Source: Ariolimax columbianus
Lineage: Eukaryota; Mollusca; Gastropoda; Stylommatophora; Arionidae
NCBI GenBank assembly: GCA_036924085.1
Contig: JAVGWX010000025.1
Coordinates: forward strand, 27,687,411-27,751,410
Direction of reading: 5' to 3'
DNA: 64,000 bases
Below are positions 1 to 14,400 of this stretch, one piece after another. How positions within the stretch are numbered: position 1 is the stretch's first letter; every line of letters begins with the position of its first letter. The notes beneath the pieces are model-generated. The model saw only the letters and a program-made list of their open reading frames with translations. It was not told the DNA's origin and ran no database searches. The translations under genes were made by a program, and so were the position numbers.

Positions 1-134
1 AGTAAAGTGCTACTTGCTGTCTTTGACTGGTCTCGTTGTTTCAATTTGGCCTGAATTTTTCTAATGAAAGAAGATGGGACCCTTTCCTCAAACTGATCAA
101 CTGGTGTGTAGATGTTTAAGATTTTGACAATCTA

Positions 135-912
135 GAAAGATTGGAATAAATGATTATAAATTGTTCATTCAATAATAAAGAGATAATAATAAAGAGAGAT
201 TGGAATAATGATTATAAATTGTTCATTCAATAATAAAGAGATAATAATAAAGAGAGATTGGAATAAATGATTATAAATTGTTCATTCAATAATAAAGAGA
301 TAATAATAAAGAGAGATTGGAATAAATGATTATAAATTGTTCATTCAATAATAAAGAGATAATAATAAAGAGAGATTGGAATAAATGATTATAAATTGTT
401 CATTCAATAATAAAGAGATAATAATAAAGAGAGATTGGAATAAATGATTATAAATTGTTCATTCAATAATAAAGAGATAATAATAAAGAGAGATTGGAAT
501 AAATGATTATAAATTGTTCATTCAATAATAAAGAGATAATAATAAAGAGAGATTGGAATAAATGATTATAAATTGTTCATTCAATAATAAAGAGATAATA
601 ATAAAGAGAGATTGGAATAAATGATTATAAATTGTTCATTCAATAATAAAGAGATAATAATAAAGAGAGATTGGAATAAATGATTATAAATTGTTCATTC
701 AATAATAAAGAGATAATAATAAAGAGAGATTGGAATAAATGATTATAAATTGTTCATTCAATAATAAAGAGATAATAATAAAGAGAGATTGGAATAAATG
801 ATTATAAATTGTTCATTCAATAATAAAGAGATAATAATAAAGAGAGATTGGAATAAATGATTATAAATTGTTCATTCAATAATAAAGAGATAATAATATA
901 GAGAGATTGTAA
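135..912. repeat. 59-bp AT-rich minisatellite, about 13 copies
   Basis: The unit contains aaatgattataaattgttca; copies are almost identical, so amplification is recent. The last copy degenerates at about 890-912. The flanking 1-134 has no recognisable feature. Confidence 0.97.
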
Positions 913-1490
913 AAAATTATTGTAAATTGTTAATTTTAAATAATAATGAAAAGTGAGAGAAATATCAAACTGCCTTAATTTTTAGCACGGTACATTATTT
1001 TTGCGAAAATTTTCGCAATTTTATATTTCGTTATGGTAGTTGATTTTCAAAGCTTTTCACTTTTCTGTTTGTTAATAAATATTATTTTCTTGTGTGTAGA
1101 GACACAATTGAATAAAGAACTTGTTGGGGTTATTGTTTTTGTTGTGTGTTTGTTAGTTTCTGAGATACAAAAAGATGAAATTGAAAATTTATGGAAAACC
1201 CCCAATATTTTGAATCGACCGCTAGGCCTAGTCGCTCCGATAGAAAACCATAGAAACCACAAAAACGTATCGATACTGTGTTTACAATATCGCCACAACT
1301 GTTAGTTTCCAATTCAAACGTAGTTCTTTCATCTAAACAAACAAAATAAACAAATCTACTTTGATAAAGATCTTTCCCAACAACCTATTTCGCCTTTCGC
1401 AAAAAAGTCGGCCTGCTCCAATCGGTGTAATAAGAAAATAAATCATTCAAAAGCCATTTGTAATCTAACATACGGTACTTATATCGGCAA
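913..1490. other. AT-rich intronic DNA, no recognisable feature
   Basis: Short open frames on both strands (for example 1033-1305) have no recognisable domain, no splice context and overlap each other, so I do not call a gene. This lies in the intron downstream of myosin-V exon E17. Confidence 0.6.
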
Positions 1491-1599
1491 AATATCGTCA
1501 GGTCAGGTCATCCCGTAACCGGTGAGGTCGTTGGGGCACACATGAAGACATCCTCACAACTCCACGCCATAACCCTCTCTGTCAATTGCCGCTGTCTGT

Positions 1600-2110
1600 G
1601 ACTCTTCTGGTCGGAGACTGGTCCATTATTTTATGTTGTCCTCCCACCTCTTTTTGGGCCGGCCTCTGCCTCGGCCTCGTCGTCTGCCATGCACCTTCCC
1701 GTGGAGGAATGTGGCTGTAAGACCATTTGATCTCGATATGTGACCGTACCAAGTGAGTTTCCTTATTTTGACAAATGCCAAGAGATCTTCGAAAGACTCT
1801 ATTGTTGTTGTAATTATATCTCGTATTTCCTCGTTTATAACTCGATCTTTATACGGGACGTTCAAAAGTTTTCGGAAACATCTCATCTCCAAGGCATGTA
1901 TCCTTCGTTGAAGGTCAGCTGTAACTGTCCATGTCTCACAAGCATAGAGGAATATTAACAGGACCAGTGTACGCATTAATCTGATTTTCGTGCGTAGTGC
2001 TAACCGTTTATCTTGCCAGATTTTGTTAAGCCGTGCAAGCGCCGCTATTGTCTGTGCTATTCTGGCCAAATATCGTGGTTAGATGAAAGTGGCGCATTCA
2101 GCATTTTTAA
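1600..2110 (-). mobile_element. Non-LTR retrotransposon fragment, RT C-terminus
   Basis: A 147-codon open piece (1626-2069) reads LFLYACETWTVTADLQRRIH, then LEMRCFRKLLNVPYKDRV and a basic GRRRGRGRGRPKKRW tail. This is the thumb/C-terminal region found after the FADD catalytic core in RTE-like and related non-LTR reverse transcriptases. No catalytic core, start or 5' end is present, so it is a dead fragment in the last intron. Clade assignment (RTE-like) is tentative. Confidence 0.8.
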
Positions 2111-2309
2111 AATGGTTATGAATAAGGTCTCCTTGCGAGAAAAAAAAAAATCTCAATTTCTAATTTGTAGGTCGAGTCTGTCCACGGCATCTGGACAGTA
2201 GCGTGCTAAAGATATAATGCTAACCAAATTGTGAGGAATTATAAACTTTGATGATCGCAAACAACGTACAAAATTAAAAACTAAGAAGTTAACAAAATCA
2301 TGAACTGAC

Positions 2310-2481
2310 CTGCGCTGAGGATAGTTTAGTGCACATGTCACATATACTATCCACATCCGATTCCATCTTCCTGGATTGCAGAAGCTGGGAGGCTTGAATG
2401 ATAGGTTCCAAGGCGTCGGAGGCTCCGGATTCATTCAGGGAGTTGTCGCGCAGCCATTGCTCCAGATGTGTCAGATTGTAC
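2310..2481 (-). CDS. Myo5: Myosin-V exon E17 (DIL domain, QWLRD..QASQLLQ)
   Basis: 172 bases: one base completing Arg, then 57 codons, [20 protein letters not shown] to MCTKLSSAQ. Contains [15 protein letters not shown] and [13 protein letters not shown], equal to LEPLIQAAQLLQ.KK and AICSMCNALTTAQ of relatives. Acceptor cctctttcag, donor gtcagt; ends in phase 0. The next expected segment (the IVKILNLYTP block) is not found in the 2.3 kb to the left edge, so the gene's last coding exons lie outside the window. Confidence 0.95.
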
Positions 2482-5400
2482 CTGAAAGAGGAGTCATCTT
2501 TGTAGAGGTTGAGTTTTCACGTTACAAAAATTAATCACCACGCACAGAGGAGTGTACCAAGGCCTTTTTCTTCTTCATTTATTTTAAATCTTCCGCTACC
2601 AAGACCAGAAAAAGGATTTGCAAGTAGCAGGATGTTGACTGGAGAACGGAATGCGTTGTGTCGTAGTTAAGTTTGACTGCGATATTTGCAGCTTTCGGTC
2701 CAACACATCCGACTTCAGCAGGCATTTTTTAGTAACGGATTAGCATTCCCTCTTTAATCCCTTCTCCTTAGCCAGTCTGCTCTGTTATCTAGGATCACTA
2801 CGAGGAGGTGTAGAAGGAACATGGTAGCACCGGTTCACTGGCCCTGACGTTAGCAGTTTCCTTTGGATCGCTGACCGCTGCAGATCATGTACTGCTCAGC
2901 TTCTTGATCCTCGTATCGTGGCCTGACAGAGGAATGAAGAATAGTAACACTGAAAGCTGACAAGCATGTTGTTCATGGATCTAGCTACCCCATTCTTCAT
3001 CTTCGTCGCTCGTCGTGCAAAGGATTTTGAGACATTGTGTCGCAGTTTACAATGAGACTGCCATATCTGTATCTATAGACAGAAGTGGCCAGATCAGTGG
3101 GCCACATCCCAGACAGGAGGGCCTAGATCAGTGGGCCACATCCCAGACAGGAGTGGCTAGATCAGTGGGCCACATCCCAGACAGATGTGGTTAGATCAGT
3201 GGGCCACATCCCAGACAGGAGTGGCTAGATCAGTGGGCCACATCCCAGACAGGAGTGGCTAGATCGGTGGGCCACATCCCAGGCAGGAGTGGTTAGATCA
3301 GTGGGCCGAATCCCAGACAGGAGTGGCTAGATCAGTGGGCCACATCCCAGACATGAGTGGCTAGATCAGTGATTGTTTTAAATACAGCCACCCACAATAA
3401 CAAGAGGGCATAGCTACAAGTTGACTAAAGAGAGGCCCAGATTAGATATTAGGAAATATATTTTTAGTCAGAGAGTGGTGAATGCTTGGAATGCATTTCC
3501 AGGGGAGGTAGTGGAGGCAGGGACAGTTAATGCATTTAAGAATAAATTAGATGCCCATACCTCTTAGAGCAAGGTGATGTAAATGAAACTGGTTGTATAC
3601 AGACTCTGCGGGGTCTTCTAAACCAGTATAAAGACGTTAAGTTAAGTTAAGAACGGAATGCGCTGTGTCGCTAATTTACAGCTTGACTGCGATATTTGCA
3701 CCTTTCGGTCCGACACATCCGTCTTCGGTAGATCACTAATGCATGCTTACAGCTTTTAGTCATCTGCTGCTATCTGCTGCTATCAGCTGACTCACTGTGT
3801 CATATCTTCAGCCCCCAAATGAAGTGTTTGAGAAAGGTCATCGGTGTTTCCAGGAAAGACAGAAGGTGAAACAAAGAGATTCAAAGAAAGGTCTGCACTT
3901 TATTTTGTGCAGAGTAATTTTTCTTAGTCGTTCGTTCTCAATTTGTTGTTACCAAGTCCTGAAAATGGCTTTGCCAGTAGCAGGATGTTGTCCGAAGACC
4001 GGAATTGCATTGTGTCATAGTTTACATCCTGATTGTGATATTTGCACCTTTCAGTTCTTCTTCTTCTTCTTCTTCTTCTTCTTCTTCTTCTTCTTCTTCT
4101 TCTTCTTCTTCTTCTTCTTCTTCTTCTTCTTCTTCTTCTTCTTCTTCTTCTTCTTCTTCTTCTTCTTCTTCTTCTTCGTACGCAGTCAGAAAGTAACCAT
4201 TATTTTTTCGAAAAAAGCGGCGGTCATCCTGAGGCTGTCGCCACTGCCATAGAGCTTGTCCTCCAGTTCCACGGGTGATGGCCACATCTGCTCTCTCTGA
4301 TCCTCGTATGTCGGGCAGTTCTGCAGCAGATGTTCAGTGGTCATTTTGCCAGTACCGCACGGGCATTCGTCGGTACCACCTATCTTAAATTTGTTGAATA
4401 GGTGGTACCTCAGTCTATTGTGGCCAGTGCGAAGTCTGAAGACAACGACCTGCTCTCTTCGGTTCAACTGGTAATAGGCATCGTTTTTGGTGTAACCAGT
4501 ATGTTCGGTTTCCCATTTGGTCATGTATCTGGCTTTAATAAGCCGTTTTGACTCTTCGTACGTCATACTAGTATCTGTTTGTGGTAGTCTTGCACCTTCT
4601 TTTGCCAGTCTGTCTGCCTCCTCGTTGCCTTGGATGTTGCAGTGTGATGGGACCCACTGTACCACTACCCTTTTTGGTGCGGACTGCTGGCACAGTTTGC
4701 AGAGTGCTGCTCTTAAGTCATTGAGCTCAGTATTTTTCTGGCTTTTTAGCGCTGTGACTACGGCGAGAGCATCTGTAAGCAGGACTATATGGCTTTCATT
4801 TTCACTGTGTGTCACCATTTCTTCCACTGCCGCCCTCAGTGCCTCTGCCTCCGCTCTGAAATTGCTTGTGTACTTACCAGTAGCGAATGACAGTGTTATT
4901 TGTCTGCCATTTGGTAGGTTCAGGAATGCTCCTGCCCCTCCGTTTTGTGTAGTGTTTGTTACAGAACCGTCGCACCTTTCAGTTCGACACATTCGACTTC
5001 AGTAGGCCTATTTAGGTAACGAGTTAACCTTCCCTCTTCGATCCCTTCTTCTTCGCCAGTCTGTCCTGTTGTAGCCTGTTATCCAGGACTACCGCGTGGA
5101 GGTGTAGAAGGGTCTTGGCAGCTCTGGTTTCGCTGGCCCTGACGCTAGCAGTCAGCTATGGGTCGCTGACCGTTGCAGCCCATGTGCTGCTCAGCATCTT
5201 GATCCCCCATGCACTTAATATGCTGACCCAGCCATCTCATGAGATTGCACCCTAATCCATCTCCGCTGAAGGTTTACAACCCTGGTAGATCTGTGTAATT
5301 GTATCAGCTTTACACTGCTCCGGAGTTGCATTGGATTTAGCGAATTTGTCACAGCCAAAAAGTAACTATGACACAAATAAACTACATAGAGAGATCAAAG

Positions 5401-8400
5401 TCTCATCTTTCAGTCCCGAACAGGACATACCAGAGTCAATAGCCACTTGAATCGCATCAATTCCCAGCACCTGCCCTTGTGCAGACATTGCTCTCATCCT
5501 GATGAAACAGTTCGAAACCAACTCATTGAGTACAAAGCGCTTGCGGACATGAGGAAAAGATCCTTACAAACACTGCCGACAATTACCAAACACACTGTAC
5601 GGAGCAGTGAAACAACTGAAACCAGACCTGTATCTATATAAGAATGGCATTGGGATGCCAAGAGCAGCCTATGGGATAACAACAACAACAACAACAACAA
5701 CAACATAGATACCATTTGAGTGATTGTGCAACAATACAGGCTCACAACGACGCAGGACAGACGACTTAAGCTCCGTACGGCACTCTACAACATAACGAGG
5801 GCTTGATAGAAGCGCTCGTCTGTGCTGAGTACAAACGTGGACTCCATGAGTGAAAATAAATGTGTTTTTAATCAGTATTACATAACGACTCTCGCACGAT
5901 TATTAATGATATTACGGTTCGAATAGATTGTACATAAGCTACAAATTTGGCGCCGTAACTGGCTGCGGGTCTACATTGCTCTACTGTTTTGGCTCATTAT
6001 GCATGTCACCAGACCACGAATTTGCCTGGAAATCACACTAGTTGACGACTTACACTTGTGTTCATGGAAACGTGGTGTTGTTTTTCGTTTGGACTGGTTA
6101 CTTGGTTCGGTTTTTTTTTAAATTTCATCCGTCCAATTATCTTGGTCTGGACATTTGCTATATGAATCGCACTACGATTAAACCTGTGTCGTATTTCACG
6201 ACCTAGTTCACACGGATGAACGTCACGAAATTGGCGTGTGAGAAATTTAGACACTACTATATTGAACTGAACACAGCCGGGGAGAGATGCCAGACTCACT
6301 CACACGCTGAGTGATGTCCCTACGACCTCTTGTGATTATGGAAAAGGCACGACACACAACGTTAGATGTCATCCCCACTCCGCTGCCTTGCGGGATACCT
6401 GTTTACGGGAAAGGCTTTTGAAGTAAGCCCTGAGGAAAAATATGCATCCTATGTTACCTCCAGTCGTCTCGACAAATATCTAGCCACTGGCCAAGGGTAG
6501 CTCAGGACCAGAGAGTGAGGGTGACAAAAGGCGCAGTTTCTTCCTCACTTTAATCCAAATCACCGCGCAGGTCACCCATTTCAGAGGACACAGCAAGAGA
6601 GAAGACGGTCCACACGGCTGAACAAAGCGAGCAGTCTTCATCACTTGTGATGGATGAAGATCACATAAGCTAGTTTATGATGGCGAATCTAAATGGACTT
6701 ACGCTGACACAATTTAAACTTACTAAGGCCATCCATAAATGGTAGTACAGTGTTAAAACTACCAGCCATGTTCAAGGACACACACGCCATGCCTCAGACA
6801 GTGGTGCATTTTTTCTTAAGAAGAAATCGGCTAATACTGTATAAGTAATACAATATACGTTGGTTGTGTACGCATTATGTAGAAATAAAGGTAAAAGAGG
6901 GCCTAGTTTAAATTTGTTAATATAAATTGCATAGCTGTAGTCCGACCATGCTGACTGGTGAAATGTTTGACTGACTGGCGAGCTACCGTCAAATTTGCCA
7001 AGCACTGAATAAAATTGAAAAATGAAACCAACTAACTTTACCTTATCTGCATTCCCTTGGACCAGTTGCACATATCCTTCCGCAGAAGTAGATTATTGAG
7101 CGCACCAGCACACAGGAAATAGAACAGCTATGAAAAAAAACAAATAAAAATAGCGTTAAAAGTTATTTCAAATTTAAATAATTTCTCGTTTGAGTAGCAG
7201 ATGGTTGAGTGGCTAGGATAGAAGGCATACAGGAAAAATTATATTTCACAATTATTTGATTAATTGATTGGCATCATGTCAGTCTCAAGATACAATGGAC
7301 TTCACGCTAGAGACGGGTCTTATGCAGTTGTTGCCCTTGCTTTCGTCTCACACTTTTGGAGTCTGCATCTTGGCGTATCAGCAAAGCCGGGTCTGTCTTA
7401 AGCTCCTTTGATATGGGCTGATTTCTGACGTGATCTCCCTCTAGACCTGCTTGGGCTTATTAATGCGAGGACCGATGTTGCCCAGTCGACAGATCCACCC
7501 TATCTATGCAGTCGGTGTATCCAAGGGAACGACAATTCGATATTACTTGGCACCGGAGGCGACGCAGGACTGGCATTGAGGGACTCCAGCTCCTGATTTG
7601 TTCTCTGGGCTAACTCCCAAAGCCTTTTTCACAAGTGGATATAACCGCAAGGCCGCAGATGTTGGCTGTTGATGTTGTTGGAAGCAACAACGGAGATAAC
7701 ACAACAGAATGATGGTGACCAACATGGTGAGGCCCTTCCATTGCACTTTTGTTGGGCTAGCTTCTGAGGGCGCACAAACCTAGCATACAGACGCACACAT
7801 TCATTCAAGCACTGGTTTATGCGTCCTGATATCGCCCAATGGACTACGGTCTGGGGTGGAAAATGGCGCGCCTCCACCAGTAGAAACTAGTGAGGCAAAC
7901 ATCTAAGCAACAACAACAACACAGAGCAAGTCGGCCTTTATTTCACTTTCGCAGACCAGGACACCCACTTTGACGTCGTCCACATGCTGTGCCTTTCTCC
8001 TGTACTACTATTGAGACATTGCCAGCTAGTCCAGACATCTAACTTATAACAAGCTGATAATTTTCTACAAGTTACGTCAAGACAAGTTAGTCTGTCTGAC
8101 AGGGATGGGAGTTATGGGATGACCTGACCTGACCTGATAGGAGAAGAAAAGTGGCAGGACAATTTGATCGAGTTGGAAATACTGAAACGCGCCAAGAAAC
8201 CTTTCCTCTTTTATACTCTGAGCAACATCAGGCTACAGTGGTTGGGTCACGTGAAACGAATGTCAAATGCTCTTATTCCAAAGCAGTTACTCCTGGGTGA
8301 ACTCAAATCGGGTACCAGATCACAAGGAATGCCTAAATTAAGATACAATGACATTTTTTAAAAGATCCGTGAACGATTTTACAATCAATCACAACACCTG

Positions 8401-11400
8401 GGAGGAGATTGCAGAGGATAGAGATACATAGAGAGCGACCTTGAGCGGGCATGGAGGCACCAGAGCTAGTTCTGATGACAAAGATGGAAGAAAAGTGACG
8501 CAAAAGGAACCTACACCACACTAATCGAACTTTTTATGTTTACACTGCTGTCGTCCCTGGCAATCGAAAATCGGCAAAATCAGCCATGAAAGTCGATGTC
8601 CCTCTAGAACAGATGCTGCCACCACCATCTCTACAACAGACCCAACCAGTTTACTGACTATCTGCTAAGATGCAAAAGGCCCAAACTGTGGGAGTGTATT
8701 TCATTCGAACACGCTTCAATGAATGTGACCTATTTTCATTGCATAAACACTGTCGATTTAGGCATTACTACCTGGTTCCGATAGAGCCTTTATTGCAGGA
8801 TTCACGTATGCAGAAATTATTATTCACATGGCTGATTATTATCTATCAATATGTGATCAACATTATTGGCTGGTTTCCGGTCTGAATTTGATGTTCGTAC
8901 GTCACATTTGATGAAGACCACTCTCTTTGTTCAGCCATGTGAACAATCCTTTCTCTTGCTGTGTCCGCTGAGATGGGTGACGCGCGGCGATTTGGATTAA
9001 AGTAAAGAAGAAACTGCGCCTTTTGTCAACCTCACTCTCTGGTCCTTAGCTACCATTGGCCAGTGGTAAGATTCGATCGAGACAGACAGGATGCAGATTT
9101 TTCTTCAGGGTTTACTCCCGAAGCCTTTCCTGTAAACCGGTATCCGGCAAGGCAGCGGAGGGGGAGGGAGGTGACATCTATAACCGTGTGTCGTGGCTTT
9201 CCCATAACCGCAAGAGGTCGTAGGGGCATCTCTCCCGGGCCGTGTTCTAGTCCATTATAATCGTGTCTAAATTTCAGTCACACCAAAACTGACGCTGTCT
9301 GCAGCTAGGGCAAATGGCACAATCTCTTGAAGTTCAACCGTGTGAAGTAGATCATGAAATAAGACACAGGTTTAAGCGTAGTGCCAATTCATATATCCGA
9401 TGTCCAGGTCAGGACAATCGGAAGGAAGAAAACACAATCAAACGAACGAATTAACCAGTCCAAATAGAAAACAACGACACATTTCCAGGAACACAATTAG
9501 TGTAAGTCGTCGACTAGTGTGAATTCCAGACAAAACCGTGGTCTGGCGGCATCCATAATCAACTTTCTTCTTCTTTGCGTTCAGGATCTTTGGTCATGCT
9601 ATATCTGCAGGCCAGTCACCATGATGTAGTCTGTAGTCTTCACCAGGTCGGAGAGGCTGCCCCACAGCTTTTGTCTCAGCTCCGCACCCTCTGGCCAGGT
9701 CTGGCATCTCCTTTCCCTATAGATTGGGCATTCCTGTAGAATATGCTCAGGGTTCTGGCATCCTGTTCCACATGAGCACCCATCAGTGTGTGAGATTTTC
9801 AGTCGGTATAGATGTTCTAGTAGTCTGCAGTGTTCAGTTCTCGGACGAAATAAGGTAGTTTGTTGATTTCTTTTTGAGTTGGTGAATTGGGTCTGGTGTA
9901 CTGCTTACGTTTCTGTCTTCTCTCCATTGGTGTATATACTGATTTCTGATGATGTTCTTGATTTCTCTGTATGGTACTCGATGATTAAATTGTGCCTTTT
10001 TGCTGCCATCTTTTGCTAGAGCATCAGCTCTCTCGTTTCCCGTGATTCCGCAATGGGAGGGTAGCCACTGGAGCGCTATTGTTGAGGATCTCTGGAGTTT
10101 TCCCAGTTCTGCTCTGATCTCTGATAACAGTGGTTAATTTTTTGTTTATTGAATTGTCTGTAATAGTACTCTTTAGTCCGTGAATACAGCTATTTTTATT
10201 GGAGGTTGCCTTTCTGTTTATTCTAAGTGCTCGCAGGAGGGCCATCGATTCTGCTCTAAGGTTTGTGGACAACTTTCCTGTTGGGAGGGCCTCTTCTGTT
10301 ATATTTCCACTTTTATGTCTTATGAATATGTCCCCTCCCCGTTTCGGCCTGCCCTCTATGCTGAACCATCTGTGTACACATGTGTCCATTCCTTGGTATT
10401 ATATTTCTACTCAATCATTATTTGTGCTCAAATGTTCAGCTCGTGGACACTGTGTTGGTCTTTTATTATGATTCCTGGGATCTCTGTACTTATTTCGATG
10501 TTGTCATATTCATTTAATCTCTAGAGCAACGGAGACCTGTAGCCGGTAGTGCGCAATCTTTGCTGCTATTTTTTATCGTTCTCCATGTAGTTGTGTTTTG
10601 GCTGATAATAATACACACTGCTTAAAATCGCCATTTAAAAAAAATATATATCAAAGGTAAAATTTAAAAATCTTGCCTGCACACAAGATGGAAAAGCGGT
10701 CTTTATTCTTCAGCCCTGCAACCGCCCAGCGAAACCACATGAATTGGAATTCGTGGGTTTTTTTATGGTTGTAAAGGTTTATAGGGATTCCGTGGGGAAG
10801 TGGTTAAGCCGTCGGCCTCATGATCAGGTGGTGTGGGTTCGACTCCGGACTCCGCTGTCTTTTTCACGGGTGCTTGATGCGGAGTCCCCTGCATCTCGAA
10901 GTCCCTTAGTCGTCTTGTCCTTTACTTGCCACTGGGGTCGGGCGGCTCGAGACGAGAGAGTGAGGAAAAAAGTAGCGCAGTTAATCCTTGCTAAAAATAG
11001 CGCTAGCAAAATTAATTATGCCATCATCGTCTACGATGGACTCGCGGCCTTTGCCTTTGCCTTGAAAAGTTTATGATTGGGCAGGACAACACGTTGAGAC
11101 TTACTTGTCGGAATGTCTGCTTGATGAGTTCTGGGTCCATGTGATGTTGTGCGAGTTTTCTTGTGCAAGTGTTGAGCTGTGGATATGGAGGAAGAGGTTA
11201 GGTGGTGAGCGCTGGATTAGTGGATGGATGGATACTGGAGAGATGTGCGTTTTAGGTGGAAGGGTACATCAATGGATGGGTGGGTGATGTGTGCACAGAT
11301 AATGAGCGGTGGATTAATGTTGTGGGTGGGTGGGTTCTTGGGTGGATGGGTCGTAGATAGATTGTTGAATATGGATGGGTGGATGGACTGATGGGTGTGG

Positions 11401-14400
11401 GTGATTGGTGGTAGGGTTAATCAGTGGATTGGTCGTAGATAGGATGGATGTGGATGAGTGACGGGATAGATGTGGGGATGGATGGGTGGATGTGGATTAT
11501 TGGTGGGGGAGTTAATCAGTGGATTGGTCATAGATAGGATGGATGTGGATGAGTGACGGGATAGATGTGGGGATGGATGGGTGGATGTGGATTATTGGTG
11601 GGGGAGTTAATCAGTGGATTGGTCATAGATAGATGGATGAATGTGAATTAGTGGATGGATGATGTGGAGATGGATTGATGGATGTGGGTTAATGGTGGCT
11701 GGGTTCTTCGATGGATGGATCAAAGATAGATTGGTGAATATGGATGTGTGGATGGATGGATGTATGAATAGATGGATGTGAATTATTGGTGGTAGGGTTA
11801 ATCAGTTGATTAGTGGATGGATGTGGATGACTGGATGGATGGATGTGGCGATGGATGTGGAGGTGGGTGTATGTTAATGGGTTGTGGGTTCTTGGGTGGA
11901 TGGGTCGTAGATAGATTGGTGAATATGGATGAGTGGATGAACGGATGTGGAGATGGATGTGTGTTAATGGTGGGTGAGTTCTTTGGTGGATGGATAGATT
12001 GGTGATATCCATGAGTGGATGGATGGATGAGTAGATGGATAGTTGTGTGGATGGATTGATAGATGTGGATTATTGGGGAAGGGTTAATCAGTGGATGAAT
12101 CTTGATGAGTAGATGGATGGATGTAGAGATGGATGTGTTATAATGCTGGATCGGTTCTTGGGTGGATGGGTCGTAGATAGATTGGTTAATATGGATGAGT
12201 GGATGGATGTGAGGATGGATTGATGTATGTGGATTATTGGTGGATCGGTTGTAGATAGATGGATGGATGGATGGATTAGAGTTATGTGGAAAGATGCATG
12301 AGTGGATTGGTGGATTGATGATGATTATATGCAGATGGGTGGTGGATAGATGGATGGATTTGTGTGATTGGATGAATTGGTTGTTGAATGGGTGAATGGA
12401 TGGATGCATGAGGGATATGTGGGTGAATGGATGGATGCATGAGGGTGATCGTGGTAAGTAATTGGTGAATGGATGGGCATAGATGGATAGATGTGGCGGT
12501 GGGTCAATGGAGGAAGAATGGATTGATGGATACAGTGGGTTATTTGTGGACCTCGGTGGGTGTGTTATGGTTGGGGAAAGATCAGAGTGGGTTTATGTGG
12601 ATAGATTGTAAATGGATGAACATGGATGGGTGGATGAGGGGTATTTAAATAGGTGGAAGGTTGGATGGAAGATGGATAGATTTGATGTATGAACGGATGG
12701 ATGGATGGATGGATGAATGGATGGATGGATGAATAGATGGATTGATGAATGGAAGCATTGATGAATGGAAGCATTGATAAATGGATGGATTGATGGATGG
12801 ATGGATTGATGAATGGATGGATTGATGAATTGATTGATGAATTGATGGATTCGTGAATGGATGGATTGATGGATGGATGGATTGATGAATTGATTGATGA
12901 ATTGATGGATTCGTGAATGGATGGATTGATGAATGAAGTAATGGATGGATTAATGTATGGATGAATGGATGGATTGATGAATGGATGGATTGATGAATAG
13001 ATGGATTGATGAATGGATGGATGGATGAATGGACGGATTAATGAATAGATGGATTGATGAATGGAAGCATTGATAAATGGATGGATTGATGGATGGATTG
13101 ATGAATGGATGGATGGATGAATAGATGGATTGATGAATAGATGGATTGATGAATGGAAGCATTGATAAATGGATGGATTGATGAATGGATGGATTGATGA
13201 ATTGATTGATGAATGGATGGATTCGTGAATGGATGGATTGATGGATGGATGGATTGATGAATTGATTGATGAATGGATGGAATCGTGAATGGATGGATTG
13301 ATGAATGACGTAATGGATGGATTAATGAATGGATGAATGGATGGATTGATGAATAGATGGATTGATAAATGGACGCATTGATAAATTGATGGATTGATGG
13401 ATGGATGGATTGATGAATGGATGGATTGATGAATGGATGGATTCGTGAATGGATGGATTGATGAATGAAGTAAGGGATGGCTTGATGAAAAGAATGATAG
13501 ATGAGTTGATGGTGGATTGATGATGGATAGATGGATTGATTAATCAGTTGATTGATACAGGGATGGATGAATTAGTAGATGAAGGATGGATTAATGCATG
13601 AATTAATGGATCGTCTGATGGATTGATAGATGAGTTGATGTATGGAATGATGGATGGATGAGTTGATGGATAGATGGATTGATTGTTCAGTTGGAGGAAA
13701 GAAGAATGGATGGATAAATTAATATATGATGAATGAACTGATGGATGGATGTCACAGGTCGGTAAGTGAATGGAAACATGGATGGGGGTGGGGTATATGT
13801 GATTGCATGGCTGATGGATAGAAGGATGGATTCACTACATGTAGCTGTGTGGATGGATCGATATGTGGATGCATTTTAGGTGGAAGTGTAGATGTGTGGG
13901 TGAAAAGAATGGATGGAAGTGAAAATGGATGCATTGGTGGATTGGTCAACAACATAGATGGATGGTAGGTTAATAGGTTAGTGAATGTATGAAAGTGTTG
14001 AAATGGAAGAATGGATGCAGAGATGGATATGGATGAGACAGAGTGAGCGAATATATATGGGCATAATTGGGCATTGGAGCTGAAACAAGGATACATTTTA
14101 AAGGCAGTTTTCCCTAGTAGAAAATGCTGTAGAGAAAATTCTGGAATATGATGCCAGATCGGCATATTTCTTCGATTCTAATTTAAACTTTGTTTGTATT
14201 TACACTTCTCTAACAAAGCTTAACTCTTTACAGCTTGTATTGTCCAGTACCGGATGCTGGCAGGACATTCATGTTCGCCCAATACGGCCAATACTGACTT
14301 CTGAACACATTCGTTGCATTCTGTCATTTAGTTTGAGGAATTCCACATTTTGGCATTGTCTACCACTATTCCTGATTGCTCCGCCTAGGTCTTTGTGTAG

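Larger units (their letters stand above)
3920..5200 (+). repeat. Dispersed repeat family X, copy 3, split by a LINE
   Basis: The left part (3920-4057) ends tttgcacctttcagttc; the right part (4972-5200) resumes gcacctttcagttcgacaca. The 14-base overlap is the target-site duplication of the LINE inserted at 4058-4971. The order of insertion is thus clear: family X first, LINE second. Confidence 0.82.

Noticed and set aside
135..912. Regular 59-bp repeats considered as a CRISPR array
   Set aside because: No variable spacers, no cas genes, eukaryotic context; the repeats are contiguous.
4022..4285. Poly-Glu, poly-Ser, poly-Phe and poly-Leu ORFs
   Set aside because: Translations of the (TTC)n/(GAA)n tail of a LINE.
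6005..9560. One 3.5-kb transposon with 650-bp terminal inverted repeats
   Set aside because: A host exon with intact splice sites lies between the arms and a separate fragment of the arm is at 31505, so two independent insertions are more likely.
10783..11070. tRNA gene, from the good A and B boxes
   Set aside because: The head cannot form a full cloverleaf by eye, and the same head plus a 200-bp body recurs four times, so it is a SINE.
11689..13162. His/Pro/Ser/Ile-rich minus-strand ORFs
   Set aside because: Translation of GGAT satellite; variable, overlapping and without motifs.
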